From Bradysia coprophila (taxonomy: Eukaryota > Arthropoda > Insecta > Diptera > Sciaridae): a stretch of 64,000 bases of DNA. The translations under genes were made by a program, and so were the position numbers. Each line of letters begins with the position of its first letter. The stretch's first letter is position 1. This document shows positions 11,931 to 23,172 of this stretch, piece after piece. The stretch spans positions 1,088,645 through 1,152,644 of the forward strand of contig NW_023503941.1 in NCBI RefSeq assembly GCF_014529535.1. Direction: 5' to 3'. The notes under the pieces were generated by a model. That model saw only the letters and a program-made list of their open reading frames with translations, was not told the origin of the DNA and did no database searches.

Positions 11931-12533
11931 CTCATTTGTTCATCCGAAATGATTTTAGCAAAAACAAAAATATTTTGAGACCTAATTGAGAATTCCAGCA
12001 ATTTTGAGACTGGAATTAGACCGTTGAGAATACGTATTTCATGGTCTCGTGAGACCGACATTTTCACTGGGGATCCACGAAGCTTTACAATTTTTGCAAA
12101 AAAACCACCCTAACGTACATACATGTTCTCCACCGTCACTTTGTTTGTTCTTTTTTCAAGTCAAAGGTCCAATTCTTTTTACATAATTTTTATTTCACCA
12201 AAGAAACTGTATAAACAAATTTGTTAGTTACACTGTTCAACTTATTACACTCTATTGACAATAATCTTTTTTCTTTCTTTCCTTTTTTTGATCATTTTTT
12301 TAAATAAACATTTCTCTTTCTGCATAACATTAACTTTTTGCAATTATTTATTCGGCTAACTCTAAATTTATTTATTTTATAAATGTAATAATATCACATT
12401 TGATAAAAGATTAAATTTTGTTTCTTTAATTTTTTAAAAATAATTTTTTAGTTTTTTCTATCCTGCTAGTGTTCAATGATCATCGTTCTGAAAATAAGAC
12501 GAAAACAATCCATTCCTCGAAAAATATTGTATT

Positions 12534-12705
12534 CCTTTACAGGGAGGGAAAATGGACGTTCCGTCCCTAGGGAAAAGTCTTTCCCTCCTTCGTAAAGGAA
12601 AACGATGAGTAAAAGTACTTCGGGCTAAAGCCCGGACACTTTTACTCATCTGGATACGAAATATCAAATTCCTTCCCTTGTATAGTAATATACTATTCTT
12701 ACACA
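12534..12705. mobile_element. Small hairpin element, copy of 60919-61050
   Basis: Two adjacent hairpins: 12534-12598 (CCTTTAC...GTAAAGG, with GGGAGGGAAA and TTTCCCTCC) and 12604-12650 (GATGAGTAAAAGT...ACTTTTACTCATC). The next 50 bases contain GAAATATCAAATTCCTTC and TATAGTAATATACT, which match 60919-60965 in inverted orientation. From 12073 to 12533 the DNA is AT-rich with nothing recognisable. Confidence 0.6.
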
Positions 12706-13174
12706 TGACCTCTACAATCCAATCTCGCAAAATATTCGTATTTTCACTTGACTTTGTAATACTAGGCTTGTATAGTAGACGATTATGTCCGACCGGAGGA
12801 CATGAAAATTTGGTTTAGCTACTCAAACGCATTCATTTTCATAGTATTTTGACATAAATTACGTGAGTACGTTTCAGATGAATCGGCCGATCGGCTTCTG
12901 TACTTTCGGTACTTTCGTATATCGGTTTTGTCAATGTTTTCTACTGATATTTATGTATAGATGATGCGAACAGGCACTCAGAATGTTCTTCACGAGGGAC
13001 GGATATTTATAAATTTCGTTGACAAACGTTTTTCAAAAAGCCAATCCTCTGAGGATATTCTATGATTTTGAGAGCATTTTCTGTACTGTGTTTGCTGGAT
13101 TTTCAAGGATATCCAAGGATTTTTAAGGATTTTCTTGTCAAATTTCCAAGGATTTTTTAGTTTTCTGAGGAGTT

Positions 13175-14263
13175 CACGGTGGGGTTGAACAAAACTCAAA
13201 TAGAGTCCCGATACGACCTCTGATTTTTCTTCATGTTCTTATTGACGGACTCGAGTACTATAAAGGAACCACATTCAGTTCGCAGATCTATCCAGCCGTT
13301 TTGGAGAACCGGCACTCATGGCAGTGCGGGACCGACGAGTCAATTTGAATACAGATTGTTATCGCAACGGATAGAGGGACTAATTCTAAGCTAATTCGTG
13401 TTGAAATGGCTTCCCTCGACAACCTGACCACGTAGCCACAGCCAGCTAAAGTCGAAATTTCGACATTTTTAAATCGTGATATGTCCAAGACGAAGAAAGT
13501 TTAAAACTCTTTGAATGGCGATATTGGTAGAGGATTTCATTCTCTATTAAACGCCGAGAATGGATTTTACAAAATTTGTCTGAATTGTACAATATTTGAA
13601 AAAGTTTATTTTCACCATCCTCGGCGAAACTTGGACTCCTCTGTAATACACAGTTTGAACCTGTCTGCAGCAATTGAAAATTTCGTCGTAGAGTGACCTT
13701 GCTGCAAACAAAATGTCGTAACAGATACTTGTTGTAAGGCTTAGTACGGCAAGTGTGGTATCGTTGTAAAGCTTAGACTGCAGGCTGATCAGGCATTATT
13801 GTTTTGTTGCAGACAGGGTCAAACTGTGTATTACAGAGGAGTCCAAGTTTCGCCGAGGATGGTGAAAAATAAACTTATTCAAATATTGTACAATTCAGAC
13901 AAACTTTGTAAAATCCATTCTCGGCGTTTAATAGAGCATGAAATCCTCTACCAATATCGCCAAAAATTCAAAAATGTCAAAATTTCGTCTTTAGCTGGCT
14001 GTGGCTACGTGGTCAGGTTGTCGAGGGAAGCCATTTTAACACTAATTAGCTTAGAATTAGTCCCTCTATCCGTTGCTATAACGATCTGTATTCAAATTGA
14101 CTCGTCGGTCCCGCACGGCCATGGGTGCCGGTTCTCCAAAACGGCTGGATGCATCCGCGACTTGAATGTGGTTCCCGATAGTACTCGAGTCCCTCAATAA
14201 GAACATGAAGAAAAATCAGAGGTGGTGTCGCGACTCTATTTAAGTTTTGTTCAACCCCACGTG
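13175..14263. mobile_element. Foldback element with 460-500 bp arms
   Basis: The left arm 13175-13674 and right arm 13803-14263 are reverse complements with some mismatches. The spacer is about 128 bases. The outer ends are CACGGTGGGGTTGAAC and GTTCAACCCCACGTG. GGTCCCGCAC/GTGCGGGACC and CGCCGAGGATGGTGAA lie in the arms. The open frames inside (up to 133 aa) mirror each other on opposite strands and show no domain. Non-autonomous. Confidence 0.85.
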
Positions 14264-14629
14264 AGTGAAGGATTTTCTTCAATTTTAGAGATTTTCTGAC
14301 GAAAGGATTTTCTACAAATATCAGCCCTTCCTTTAAAAATACAAACTGTGAAACGATTTTCGGCAATAAAGTCTCTAGGAGGAAACGACCGAGAAAAATA
14401 AACGATGTCAGACGATCACAGTGATAAACGAGGTTTCTTAATCCTATGAAAACTGGAAGATTGGAAAAAACTCAATAATCAGCGTTGACTTGAAAGAGCA
14501 TTGACCAGGGCTACCTTTGTAAGGCCACTACTAGCGCTCTAAATCAAATACTTATGTCCACACAGGCTCTTGATCTATGACAACAATGACAAAACCATTC
14601 GGAAACGACTAGCGCAACAAATTGATTAA

Positions 14630-14833
14630 CCTGTCACAGACGGCAAGCATATTAACAGTTTTACTGTTGATCTATTACTTCATTTGATCGAAGATTTTCA
14701 GAGATTGATTTCAGAAATCTTTTACTTCATTTGTTTTGAACATGCTTTTTGCTATATAAGATCTCATTAATCAGATCTTGTCGTTTATTATTGCTGTCGT
14801 TGTCGACAACAGATGACAGCCATCTGTAACAGG
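14630..14833. mobile_element. piggyBac-like MITE, 204 bp, TTAA target site
   Basis: The ends are CCTGTCACAGACGG and CCATCTGTAACAGG, a 14-bp terminal inverted repeat with two mismatches. TTAA lies directly outside both ends (14626-14629 and 14834-14837), as for piggyBac-type transposons. It carries TATATAA at 14753-14759. A second copy lies at 59320-59518. Confidence 0.85.
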
Positions 14834-14935
14834 TTAAATCTTCTAGTTCGTTGAGTATCTTGTTGTTGGCGACTAGCAGATGACTATGGCAGTAAGTTTA
14901 GCTGCAAACAAATCGCGCGTTCACTTTGCTTCACT

Positions 14936-14941
14936 TTTATT
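14936..14941 (-). promoter_or_regulatory. Candidate polyadenylation signal of Sara
   Basis: AATAAA on the minus strand, about 160 bases past the Sara stop codon at 15100. Confidence 0.35.
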
Positions 14942-15099
14942 TTAAACTTTAAACATTGGACAATCCCTCAGAACATTGATCATTGAACGACAACAGTATT
15001 AGCATTACCCCGGGTGACTAAAATAAATTACAGATTTTTTGGATGAGACGAACACCGGCTGACATTCTCGGAAAATAAACGGCTGTCGCCGAAACAGAC

Positions 15100-18000
15100 T
15101 TAGTCGTCGAGAATATGAAAAATCAATTCAAGAACGATAGGCGTTTCCAAGCTGAGATTGGTCGCTTGACTGTGCAGCACCGGAATGAGTTCGTTGTCCA
15201 AGGCTTTCATGTACAGCGTTCCCAGTTTGGTATGTAGACTGCCAGCTTCGTAGCACACCTAATCACATTTGACAAATTGTCAATGACAAATCAGTCCACG
15301 TATCGACTCGACACACACACACACTTAGGGGCTAACAATGGGACTAACAAACAGAACTTACGTTTTCAGTGTGAAGCGTTGCTCTAAGCCCTATTTTGAC
15401 GAAACCACTGGTTACAAGTAGATCCAAGTACGAAAGCAGCGCTTTCGACACACTCTTCGCTATCTGTTCGGACAGTTTGGTGACATCCGTTGGATCTTTG
15501 CCGTATTGTGAGTCTTCATCGCTCTGAAAGGATTTATTTTGATTCGAATGGTGAACGAACGGTGATTTAAATGGCCGATTTGACGAACTCACCTGAATGA
15601 TAAACACTTCCGTCCATCGAATGATATGATTCGTGCTAGCCAGTTCGTATCCTCGATGCACTTTGATGCTTCGGATTCCCTTCATGGACTTATCGTCGAT
15701 TGGCGACACAACACTACAGAAAACGAAAACCAAAGTCAAATCTTGCCGGCTTCACAGTCACGGTGGATATAATGCGCTTACCCCTTGTTGAATTCAGTAT
15801 CATTTTCCACCCACTTTACAGACACAATTTCCGTTTGTGTATTATCACCGTCTACCGGTCCACACAATATCTCAAAGTCTTCGGCTTCGCGTAGTGCCTT
15901 TTGCACGGCAATCATTTTGCTCGGCAGTATTTGCACCATGAGACCGTCTTCGACGATGCTACATTTACCGGACAGGCCACTAGCTGACTTCAGTGCACCG
16001 TTTAACACAAGGAAACTTGCGCCGGTAACTGCAAAATTGAGTCAATCAAGTTCTCGACGAATCGAACAGATTGTACCGTGCAACGGAATCACTTACCCTT
16101 TCTGGTCCGCCCTTGGATATTGACTGCTTGTGTAGAATAGGTGCGCGTTTCTGTGCAGCCAGATTCAGTGTTTTGGAAACAGACTAAGTGACCGTCCGCT
16201 TTCTCGGAGAAGTTTCCCGCTAACGCTAGAATGTATTCACTGGAATTGTTCATAGCCTTCATGACCTCGTCGTACCGATTCCTTTGACGCAAAAACACAA
16301 AGAGATGAATTTCGTTCGCCTGATATTTAACACAAATAACAAACCGTGGAATCAGCATGCTAGTGGTGCGCTCCTCCATGTGTATGTACATTCCATGGAT
16401 CGTTGGCAGTGTGTACGAATATGTACGGAAATCGGCCAGGAAATTGATGATCGTTTGAGCTATTTCGGCATAGACCGAATTGCGTCCACGAACGGATACA
16501 TGAGGACTGGGATAATATCGATGCAGTGCACCCAGACGCAACATCAGCCGCAACGGGAATATTTTCGCCCACGGCACTTCCCACCGATGAATCAAAATTG
16601 CGACGAGGAATGGATTTTCGGGAACGTTTACATTTTCAAGGCATTGGAAGGTCGTACGAATGTACAGAAAGCCACCGTGCTCCTTGGAACCGAGAAAGTT
16701 TCCGTGGCTGGGCATAGAAAAGCCGAGCTCACCGATTGTTGTTCCTGTAACGAAAGCGGCGTTCCGAACAATGGTGTCGATCGACCATACAAGCAACACT
16801 CACCGTTTTTGGCATCGCGATAGATTTCGTTCAAATGCAGGAAAATATCTTTGGGAAGACAATTCGAATCGTCCATTTCCAGCAAAATTACGATCTCGTC
16901 CTGGTTTACATGGTGCATTCCCTTTGTGGTAAAATTGATGACCGTTTTGTTCATGCAGCAAGTCACTGAAAGGGGAACGACTCGTTAATGTTTCGGAATC
17001 GAAGGACGGACGGATTTGTGCGCCTTACGTTTCACAATCCGCACCAACACATAAAAGTTACGTTGCACGGCGAATGTTAGAGTCTCATTGTGGAGTGTTT
17101 CAATCAGATGACCGTCGTTTATCGCATCGCTGAACTGAAAATCGGTGCGTGTTGCGGTGTAAATTGGAGGCAGAGCGTTTGCCTCGCTCGGGATGAACGA
17201 GTCATTTGACTGGTCGATCGGCGGTAATTTCAATTTTATTTTATTCTTGGGTCGTTCACCTGAAAGAGAATGCGTCAGTGCAATGAACAGCGTGTTGAAG
17301 AAAAATGGGTGCAACGTACCGATTGGCGTGGAAACGCGTTTGCTAGACTTCTTGGACCCACTTTCAGTCGAATTACATTTGTCCCAGTTGTCCAAATCCG
17401 TTAGATCACAACCAGGTCGTATCCCGTCGCTAAACATGACATTTTTATCCTTTCTCGGACCACGAGCACCTTCACGTTTCAACACTCCAACGGGCACCAT
17501 TACCGATATTGGCGATGCCTGCGAAGATTGTGCCACCTGCTGGTGCGGCGGAATGACCGAGCAATATTCCATTGGATTATTGGGATTAGGTGGAATTGAT
17601 GGCCGATCCGATGATTGATACGGATCGTCCGGTGAATTGAATGCATCGTCTCTGTTCAGTTTTCGTTCGCATGCAGTGCAGACTCGCGCCTCCACGTCTC
17701 CCATATACTCTAATTTCGCTCGCAGTGAACAACAAGCCGAACACAGTACTTGACCGCAGGCGCGACAGTGATGACGTCGTTTGATTAACGAAAACTTTAT
17801 CTGGCATTGCATACAGGTGCTGGTAACATTGTCGGGAATCCAGTATGGCTGAACTTTGCCGAGTTGACTTGTTGTTGGTTGCGTTGACGATGCGCTGATC
17901 GATGATGCTCCAAAGTCTTCAGAACTTGACGTCGATGTCGTATTACTGATATCAGCGGAAAAGGATGACTCCATTGGTGGTGGTGGTGGTGGCGCCTGTA

Positions 18001-19441
18001 AAATAATTTTATTTCAATTGAATATCGGACGGAGTTCCTCGGCCGGCACTTGTATCCATACCTGTTCGGTCGGTGTTTGATCAGCCTCATCTGCATGACA
18101 TTCATTTTCCACGACAACTTTTACCGCCAAATCAAGAGAATTCGGTCGTTGCAATGGTTTCTCATACGGAGATGGACCTTCTACTGCTGCCTCAGCTTCT
18201 GACAAATCTTCTTGGACATCAATTTCTTCGGCCTGTTCCACGCGTACATTGTCGACCACCGGTGATTGCTCGAAATCGCTATGCAGCCGAGTATCTGCAA
18301 ATTCAACAGTCGAAGCCTGCGAAAAGCTATCGGCATTCGGTTGATTTCGATCCTCGACGCTATCGTCTGCCACACGATTTGGTCCCGTTTCGATTGTTTT
18401 CTCACTTTGTGCAGCTGCGTCCTCAGTCGCTACATTTTCACAATTTGCCAACGCATCGTTCAGGACAGGCTCCAGTTCCAGTTCTTGCAAATAGCTTTCT
18501 AGTTCCGTATCAGATACGTCATCCATGGTAGATTCGAATCCAATCGGCTTTGTTGGCATCAGCGAACTGGGAACGGTCTGATTCGGCTCGTTTTCAACGA
18601 CTTTAATTTCTTCATGGATTTGACCGTCATTCGGCTCTTCTGGTGGATTCAACGGCGATAGAGATGAACTTTCACTTTCGTTGCTGATGACATCCTGACT
18701 GTAACTGCTATGGGATGATGAGGCATGTTCGACTTGTTCGTTGAGGCACATTGACGACACAGATGAAAATCCAATCTGTTCATCGTTAGTTTCGGCTTTC
18801 GTCTTTGGCACACGTGATAGGTCGGTAGTGTCATTCATTTGATAGCCATGGTCTTTGCCTACCTCATCATCATTTGTCAACGATGGACTGTTTCTTATCA
18901 GCGATACGGACGATGTAATCGATCTCGGCGATAAGTCTGTTGTTGATGATTCAGTCGATGATGATGACGATGACGATGTTGTCATCAGAGCAACGGAGTC
19001 GTTTAACGAACCCGATAACAAAGACTTTTCGTACACTAATTTAATTTTCGACTCCGAATTCGGTGACATTGACGATGTGGATGTGGTTAGTTCATCCGAT
19101 GTAACGCCAACATCATCTGATTGTTCCTCTACATATTGTGGCGTTTTAGAATCAACACCCGCGTTCACGTACTCGTTTAAACTGTGGAACACATTCGATA
19201 CCGTCGGTTTTGTAAGGTTTGTGGAAAAATTCTGTTTAGTCGAGATGTCCGTTTTTGCGTTGACGAACTGTTTGCTGGGAACGGGCGAACTGCTCTGTTG
19301 ATGGTTTCGCTGTGGAATCGATGCGGTCAATTTGTCAACTTGTATTGGCTGCCTCAATTGATCGCTACGATCGTTGTTGCGATCATTGTCTTCGTTCAAT
19401 TCAAAATCGTCCAGAACCTTATCAATATCGACAATATCCAT
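15100..19441 (-). CDS. Sara: Sara, FYVE-domain Smad anchor for receptor activation
   Basis: Endosomal FYVE protein that presents Smad proteins to TGF-beta/Dpp receptors and, in flies, marks endosomes sorted in asymmetric division (known for the family). Nine exons on the minus strand join in frame: 19441-18062, 17995-17320, 17259-17029, 16965-16804, 16744-16097, 16028-15782, 15713-15593, 15523-15362, 15258-15100, for 1261 aa. All junctions are GT-AG. The first 460 residues are acidic and Ser/Thr-rich, of low complexity. A poly-proline run follows, then FYVE (about 511-575) with the WIPD start, the RRHHCRACG phosphoinositide-binding motif (533-541) and paired cysteines. Next comes the Smad-binding part PNNPMEYCSVIPP...VMVPVGVLK, then KNVMF (644-648), which fits the PP1-docking RVxF pattern. 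The last 500 residues match the conserved C-terminal region of SARA/endofin. The start is the first ATG, at 19441. Length is close to the fly protein. Confidence 0.95.
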
Positions 19442-20200
19442 CGTTCAAATGGACAAAACAAATTTCGGAGAAACGGATAGATTTTGGGTCTTTCGGCCCC
19501 CCTGCGTATTTTATTGTACCTATACTGTATGACAAATTGTGCAACTATTTTCGTTTGCAATTAATTTCTACTTTGACGGAACCATTAACGGTTGTATGTA
19601 CACACTTGTTCACTGTGATCTTAACGAATCTGCTTCGATCTTATGACCAATTATTAACATCACTTACGCATCGGAATTTCATAAATATAAAGAGAAAAGA
19701 AAACAAAATATTTGAGTGGAACCAAGTCAACAAAGCAGGATGAATGCAATAATAAAAATTAACGTCAAAGTTTGATGGAGTGTGAGCAGAACGGAGTGGC
19801 ATGAGCCATCGAGCGGTCGGCTTTCGCAAAGTTATGAAACTTGGGGCTTTCCGAGCGTCTTTTCGACTTTTGCTTGTTTCGTTATATACTCGATCTATCT
19901 TATCTATTTGCAATGGCAACATAGAATGGTTACTTTTGTACGTTGGGAAGCAAGTAGGAAATTCCAACAAGATAGAAAGTCGCAATTCCTCCCTCGAGAT
20001 GGCATTTTCTATTTCTCCCCGAGGTGAACACATAATTTTTCATCCATGCGTCGCTTGAATAACCGTTTTTATCAACGACAGAATCACATCAATTTGTTTC
20101 ATCATTAAACCAAAACAAAGTGTCAGTTGCAAAAAGGCTTGACAATCGACATCTAGTGTGATAAAATACCAGCATACGATTACATTAATAACTAGTATTT
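19442..20200. other. Intergenic DNA upstream of Sara
   Basis: It should contain the Sara promoter and 5' UTR, but I see no clear TATA box. From 19975 to 20055 a segment with ATGGCATTTTCTATTTCTCC and GAGGTGAACACA resembles, inverted, 41240-41300, so a dispersed repeat is present. Confidence 0.4.
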
Positions 20201-20210
20201 ATGCAACTCA
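20201..20210. repeat. Left target-site duplication of the LINE insertion
   Basis: ATGCAACTCA. The identical 10 bases recur at 20919-20928, on the far side of the retrotransposon fragment. Confidence 0.85.
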
Positions 20211-20918
20211 TCCGAAATTATTCACGGCGATTCTGCAGAGTGTTTTTAGGAAGTTAAACTGGAGTAAAATGGGAATTAAGATAAATGGAGAGTACCTGAG
20301 CAATCTCCGCTTCGCTGATGACATTGTACCGATAGCAGCGAATCTAGGTCAGGCTCAGCTTATGCTACAACAGTTAAGTGAAGAGGCAAGCAAAGTTGGC
20401 CTCAATATGAACTTATTGAAAACAAAAGTCATGACCAACATCGGGGCGATAGTCTGAAACGCAAAGTTTTCGACACTTGTGTCCTTCCAGCGCTCACTTA
20501 TGGAGCGGAAACGTTAACTTTAACGAAAGCATCCGAAGATAAGTTGAGAGTGACACAAAGAGCCATGGAACGGAGTATGGTTGGAATAACACTCAGAGAC
20601 AGAATGACGAATCAATGGATTCGACAACAAACCAGGGTCGTTGATGTCATGGAAAGAATAGCATCTCTGAAATGGAGCTGGGCGGGACATATTGCAAGAA
20701 GGACAGACGAACGTTGGACCAAAAAGATCATGAACTGGCGACCATATAAACGACGAGCTATAGGTAGACCACCAGAGAGATGGACAAACGGAATTAAGAA
20801 TATTGCAGGTACAAAATGGCAGCAAATGGCAATGGATCGTACGAAATGGAAAGAAGTTGGAGAGGCCTACATCCAGCAGTGGATAGAAACAGGCTGAAAA
20901 AGTAGAAGAAGAAGAAGA
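20211..20918 (+). mobile_element. 5'-truncated non-LTR retrotransposon (LINE) fragment
   Basis: The fragment retains the end of a reverse transcriptase. The first frame (20211-20456) carries NLRFADDI, the FxDD catalytic motif, then EEASKVGLNMNLLKTKVM. The second frame (about 20453-20897) carries RKVFDTCVLPALTYGAETL, GHIARRTDERW and GRPPERW and ends in WIETG and a stop. The segment normally linking these two blocks is missing, so there is an internal deletion and frame change. The 3' tail is GAAGAAGAAGAAG. With the 10-bp duplication at both sides, this is a classic target-primed, 5'-truncated insertion. It is dead, lacking the endonuclease and most of the RT. Clade not assigned. Confidence 0.92.
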
Positions 20919-20928
20919 ATGCAACTCA
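20919..20928. repeat. Right target-site duplication of the LINE insertion
   Basis: ATGCAACTCA, identical to 20201-20210. Confidence 0.85.
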
Positions 20929-21204
20929 GCATCATAATGAGGGATTCTTCTGAAAAACCGCCTACAACCAATGAATGCTCTTAATGCTAATTCTGTTAAT
21001 AGACGAAGCACTGAGAGTCTGTTTTTTTAGCATAACTGCTGACTTCAAGGGCCCTCTCGCCCTCTCAATAGAAAAAACTGACAAATTAAAATGAAAAATC
21101 ATATCTTTAAATGTGACAGCTTCGTGTACAAACAGGCAATGAAAGTGTATTCTATAGGAACTCACCTTTCAATGAAAATTTTGTATGGACAGACCACCCC
21201 CAAA

Positions 21205-21400
21205 AAACCCAGAAAGGTAAATGTGACGCAAGTCCTTTATCTTACTTACAAAATAACTGATATCGCTGAGGGTGACGCATTCTGCGCCTGTACGCAAACG
21301 TTTTATCAACAGAAAAGTGACCCAAAAAGTTTCAGAAAGAAAATTTTACCAAAAAAAAAATTGCGTCACAAAGTGGCAGATGTTGAGGTAACCATGGCTA
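21205..21400. mobile_element. Short transposon copy related to 6320-6735
   Basis: It contains ATAACTGATATCGCTGAGGG, GTGACGCATTCTGCG and TTGCGTCACAAAGTGGCAGA, the inverse of the two flanks of the element at 6320-6735. The internal hairpin seen there is absent here. Confidence 0.65.
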
Positions 21401-21571
21401 TGAAAATAGGACTTAGTTGGAGTTAAGGGTGAGAAGTCAAAAAGTTGCTGTAAATATGCTCCGCCGTCCCCAAAATTTTTTTTTTTTAAACATTTTTGGT
21501 AGTGGACTTGCGTCACGCCCGCTAACTAACGTGCGGGCATGATACCTGGTTTGTAGTTTTATTGTAAAAAG

Positions 21572-22310
21572 GCAATGAAAGTATAAACCAGGTATGGTCT
21601 ATTCATACAAACCGGAGGACATAGCGATTTCATATAAACAAACTCACCTCTCATGGGAGGTGAGTTTCTTTATATGAAATCGCTATGTCCTCCGTTCCAT
21701 ACAAAGTTTGACATTCGACCATACCTTGTGTTGACGTTCATTGTAAAAAGGGACTCTCAACACATTGAAATTAATTGCGGCTTGCCAACTTTCGGCACCC
21801 TGGACTTTACTTAAATAGTCTAGGAATGCCTCCAAATAAATTTCCAAAACTGAATTCTAGATTTTTAGAAATTTATTTGGAGGCATTCCACGACTATTTA
21901 ATGTCAAAAGTAAATGGACTAATAACGTCAAACAAAGCAAAGTTGACGTTTTCGTGTTAGTGGTGTGTGTGATAAAATTTTTCAATGAATTTCATAATTT
22001 CTCTAGGTAGACTACCTCTATAACTGATTTAGATAACGAAAAATGTCTCTAGTTTTCAGTTCTTTTCGCATTGTAGTTACTATGATGTCAAACTTGCATT
22101 TGCTGCTAATTTTTCTCTATTGAAATAGTACAATATAGCAATGAACGTCAACACAAGGTATGGTCGAATGTCAAACTTTGTATGGAGCGGAGGACATAGC
22201 GATTTCATATAAAGAAACTCACCTCTTATGAAAGGTGAGTTCGTTTATATGAAATCGCTATGTCCTCCGGTTTGTATGAACAGACCATACCTGGTTTATA
22301 CTTTCATTGC
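21572..22310. mobile_element. Nested palindrome element
   Basis: The outer arms 21572-21745 and 22138-22310 are inverted copies (GCAATGAAAGTATAAACC outside, GTTGACGTTCATTG inside). Each arm contains its own hairpin built on CGGAGGACATAGCGATTTCA, about 80 bp long, with ACTCACCTC...GAGGTGAGT at the tip. The middle holds a third palindrome, 21812-21900, with GGAATGCCTCCAAATAAATT in the stem. No protein. Confidence 0.85.
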
Positions 22311-23172
22311 AATATAGTACAATTGGAATTGGCTCAAGACACGTAAAAATGTTTTCGCTAACTGTACATTGCTATGTAAATCAAGAGTAAAGTTCGCAGT
22401 TTTATGCTGAGTTGCATAACCATTACAGTCTAAATACCTTTTTTAAAATTTTAATTTCTTTCGATTTTCTTTTGCTTAGACCGATTCTGGCTATATTTTC
22501 AGGCAGGACGGGCAGGACACTTGAACGAATGCAGTACTGTAACGTCGATACTAAAACGAGATTTTCCGAAATTTGCAATTTTGAATCGAATAAAGTGCGA
22601 CCCAATTCAAATTTCTTTTTCTTTTCTGTAAAGTATGAGCATCATGAGCATTCACAACATAGAACCACCTACCGTCCCATTCATGAAGTAGTAATAGAAT
22701 CGCGAACGTCAATCATGACAGTTCCCATCAAAGAAAAATAACAATACGAGAACAATACCATAAATTTCAATCACAAAAAATGACGCGATAAACACAAAGT
22801 GAAAATAAAATTTCTTTGTAGCAAGTGAGATGATCGTTGGAAATTTAATTAAATTTATTGTCAAACATGTAGTTCATTGCAATTATAACTGAAACGTAAG
22901 TGAATGACGAAACAGAAAAGTTTAGCACACAAGTCAATCGACGACCCATCTATGGGATGAGTGTCCACAGAGTAAATGTTTTTCGTTTTTTTTTTTAAAT
23001 TGAATCCGTTTCTCATTCCTTCCACAGGCCTAACAAATCAATCGATAATCATCAAAATCATCAATTCGACAAACAGTATTCTATTGATCAAACGACTAAA
23101 TTGACCGCACGAACGGCGACGTTTTTTTTTTTTGGGTGTGCTTTCTGATTCTTCGTCCCACTGTCCACAACA
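22311..23172. other. Intergenic DNA upstream of Lap1
   Basis: AT-rich. It should hold the Lap1 promoter and 5' UTR. No motif I can defend; the open frame at 22412-22741 has no recognisable domain. Confidence 0.35.

Larger units (their letters stand above)
8292..12072. mobile_element. 3.8-kb palindromic element made of GAGACC-bearing tandem repeats
   Basis: The outer ends are inverted: ATCCCCGGTGAAAA near 8292 and TTTTCACTGGGGAT ending near 12072. ACGTATTT sits just inside both ends. Almost every internal unit contains GAGACC or GGTCTC. The left arm (8292-10660) and right arm (10963-12072) carry the same units in opposite orientation around a unique spacer, so the whole can fold back on itself. 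There is no transposase or other protein. A tandem-repeat-bearing foldback DNA transposon is the best reading. Superfamily and target duplication are not resolved. Confidence 0.75.

Noticed and set aside
13799..14200. 133-aa open frame in the foldback element
   Set aside because: Its sequence is mirrored by frames in the other arm and has no domain. Explained by the inverted repeat.
16284..19743. Plus-strand open frames opposite Sara (179, 152, 148, 143 aa)
   Set aside because: Shadows of the minus-strand exons, with no domains.
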